A stretch of DNA of 32,022 bases from Zygnema circumcarinatum. Lineage: Eukaryota > Streptophyta > Zygnematophyceae > Zygnematales > Zygnemataceae. The position numbers and the translations under genes were made by a program. Below are positions 29,958-32,022 of this stretch, one piece after another (position 1 is the stretch's first letter; every line of letters begins with the position of its first letter). The notes beneath the pieces were generated by a model, which saw only the letters and a list, made by a program, of their open reading frames with translations, did not search any database and was not told the DNA's origin. Location: positions 1,385,697 through 1,417,718 of the forward strand of contig CM074810.1 in NCBI GenBank assembly GCA_037447605.1, in the 5' to 3' direction.

Positions 29958-31718
29958 TACGAGAACGATTCTGGACTGAATGGTTACAGGTAGCAGGCCG
30001 GGAAGACTGCTCAAGGGGGAATTTGTCAATTACAATTGCCTTTTCTATGTGTGGGAGCCAAACACCCCCTCCCCCCCCTTTACATTATGGGGCGAGGAGA
30101 ATGGAAATATGGATTCGAAATTCATCGTTTCCCGCACTAGTCTTTGAGAGATAATCTTCACTTTTCCTTTCAGGCTTAGCCTTAGAATATTCTTTTAGGG
30201 GGGATCTGGTCTTCAAAGAACGAGAGAAAGGCAGTTTTCGTCCATCACAAGGAGAGACTTCACACCACATCCGGAGAAGCAACAGACCATCGGTCAGGTC
30301 TGCAATTTTGCCTTCACTCACCCTTCGCTTCATCTCTCATGTTTCGGAAACCTGTGGCTTTGATCCCAATCCTGACTGAGACCCTCATGTGAGATTAGTA
30401 TGAAAAAACTGAATACGGAGAGAAACTGGTGCCTGCTATTTTTCTAAGGAAACCTTTTCAGCTAGTACACTTTAGTCCATAGAAACTTGTTTACATATTG
30501 AGTTCACATAGAACTCCGATTAATTCCATGGACCAGAGCCACAGCAATGTGGCCAATTGAATGGAAATTTGTACCTTTTTATGGCTCAGACAGGCTCAAT
30601 AATACCGACGGACTTTGCTCGCCTTTGGCCTTTGGCCTTTTGCCCTCTGGTTGTCGAACATAGCTGCCGTTTAGGGAAGGTAAGTGGGCAAGGCCGGGGC
30701 TATGCGAGTGGTGGGGAAGGGAGGGGAGGGGACTAGCAAGGCTGCCTGCGCCATCACAAATTCAGATCGAATGCTGTGCATGGAAGCCGAAGTACATTGT
30801 TAAACGAGCCGACACAAGTGCGTTCAAAGTTGAAAGCGTAAAGTAGGGCTGCTCTACCTAAAAATCACATGTGAGAGACGAAAATACCTGGGCTAGGAGT
30901 AGGTGAGATGATGGACTGCTGCAGATTTCAGCCCTCGCGCTCTTTGCACTACAGCAGTACCCCTCAATGGTCCAAATGGAAGATTCAAATATTCTAAGTG
31001 AAATTTGACTCCAAAAGGTTATTCATTCTCTTTTTTCTCTAAGCAGGTAATAAGTACGTAACCACGCTTGAAATATACGCAACCTTGACACGCCACGAAT
31101 TGGAATGGTCTTAGAGCTGGCTAAGTTCACATTGAAATGCTGTCTCCTGACCTTATTTCCACTTAGAGAGGGCGTATTTTGTACACATTACGCATTTTAA
31201 TACTTCGTACCATGTGACATGTAAGAAAGTTACATACAAACTGAAACTGACTTGCACCTATTTCAATTCTCAGCACTCTTTCCGGGACTTCATCACCAGC
31301 TCAAACAATGAAGTTCCGAATGCTGAGCTTTGATGATAATTTCAAAGGGCTCTACAGCTCTCTTGAGAGCCTCTTCTCACGCGCAAAATTTGGGAAAACA
31401 TAGGCTACACTCGCTAAGGACTAGCTGGCCTAAAACTTTCAGCTATGCACTACGCTCCACACTTCGTACCCACGCTCTAATCTGCTGCTCGTCTACGTCT
31501 GCGTGTCCCATCTGACTCTAACCACAAGCACCTCGCTGCTTCCTAATAGGTCTACAATTACAAGAGCTGGCTCCATTAAATCTACACAGGATAGAATAAC
31601 ATTACATCACTTAAGACACGGAGAAAGACTTCAGGCTCCCCTCTCCTCCCTCACCCAATCACTCCCTCTCCCTTACTCTCTCCCTCCCTCCCCCCCACCT
31701 TTCCCTGCCACCTTTCTC
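29958..31718. other. EPSP synthase 3' flank and intergenic DNA
   Basis: No gene is recognised. 30060-30080 is a C-rich run. 30620-30640 repeats CTTTGGC. 30700-30740 is a G/A-rich tract (GGGAAGGGAGGGGAGGGG), and 31636-31710 is CT-rich. Otherwise the DNA is AT-leaning and featureless. Confidence 0.5.
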
Positions 31719-31890
31719 TCAATCTGCCAGCGCCTCAAGCGAGAAGCACTCCTCCTCCCGGAGCAACTCCACTTGGAGCTCCACCATTGGGCAGTTCTGC
31801 TGCAGGTACTCGTGCATGGGCGCCTGAATCCACGCGTAGCTCTCCTTGCTCGCGCATCGCAGCACCAGCCGCTGCAGCCCACTGCACGGC
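31719..31890 (-). CDS. Possible last exon of an unidentified minus-strand gene
   Basis: After a plausible acceptor (GCCGTGCAG, exon from about 31883) the minus strand reads GLQRLVLRCASKES, WIQAPMHEYLQQNCPMVELQ, VELLREEECFSLEALAD and stop at 31719. The composition is protein-like (codons C/G-ending, amphipathic). CxGLQRLVLRC and NCPMVELQVEL recall leucine-rich repeats of F-box/LRR proteins, and the segment also slightly resembles the start of the L51/S25/CI-B8 domain; neither is decisive. The rest of the gene would lie beyond the right edge. 31890-32022 is C-rich and shows no clear exon. Confidence 0.35.
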
Positions 31891-32022
31891 AACACGCCCC
31901 CTCCCTCCCATCTCACTCAGTTCCAGGCCCACCCAGCCTCAGTCCCAATTCCCCCGCAGCAAGCCCCCGCTTGTCCAACCCAAGCCAACCCAACGCACCC
32001 CCTCCCCTCCCTCCCATCCCTC

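Overview
The window is nuclear DNA of a green land plant. The evidence is a nuclear rbcS with a chloroplast transit peptide, a multi-exon plastid EPSP synthase, a P-class PPR protein, short GT-AG introns, telobox motifs (AAACCCTAA type) and many G-boxes. The rbcS has a single intron at the ancient site just inside the mature protein, and genes are fairly dense (8 confident genes in 32 kb). Both suggest a non-seed plant (bryophyte or lycophyte grade), but the clade cannot be fixed from sequence alone.

Layout. 1.4-1.9 kb (+): small PMP3/RCI2-type membrane proteolipid, 2 exons. 3.6-5.4 kb (-): SPF27/BCAS2/MOS4 subunit of the Prp19 spliceosome complex, 5 exons. 6.3-9.1 kb (-): predicted chloroplast Rossmann-fold protein resembling ketopantoate reductase, 5 exons. 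10.6-12.7 kb (-): secreted serine carboxypeptidase, 4 exons. 14.5-15.8 kb (-): TMA7 ribosome-associated protein, 4 exons. 17.8-19.7 kb (+): PPR protein, 2 exons. 21.8-22.6 kb (+): RuBisCO small subunit, 2 exons. 26.1-30.0 kb (+): EPSP synthase, 10 exons. At the right edge lies the possible last exon of an unidentified minus-strand gene. All exon chains were assembled by hand; phases close and catalytic motifs are intact. The genes are unrelated housekeeping loci, not a cluster.

The unusual content is between genes. (1) A ~100-bp sequence occurs five times, at 141-240, 9707-9806, 17200-17280, 21031-21140 and 23797-23897. Four copies point toward the next gene of the same orientation. (2) One copy is split by a 1,042-bp foldback transposon (23898-24939) with long inverted arms, an 8-bp target duplication and a duplicated right terminus. 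(3) A symmetric element, CCAAT-N9-CCACG(TG) facing (CA)CGTGG-N9-ATTGG, lies in the carboxypeptidase promoter, upstream of rbcS and at the centre of the foldback element. A half copy precedes the PMP3 gene and degenerate copies occur at 9.9 kb and 17.6 kb. Each half matches the ER-stress response element ERSE-I. A transposon carrying this double element suggests a mobile cis-regulatory module, which is the most interesting hypothesis here.

The rest of the intergenic DNA holds microsatellites, a 7-bp and a 26-bp minisatellite, a degenerate TAYYG pentamer tract in two places and GC-rich promoter segments.
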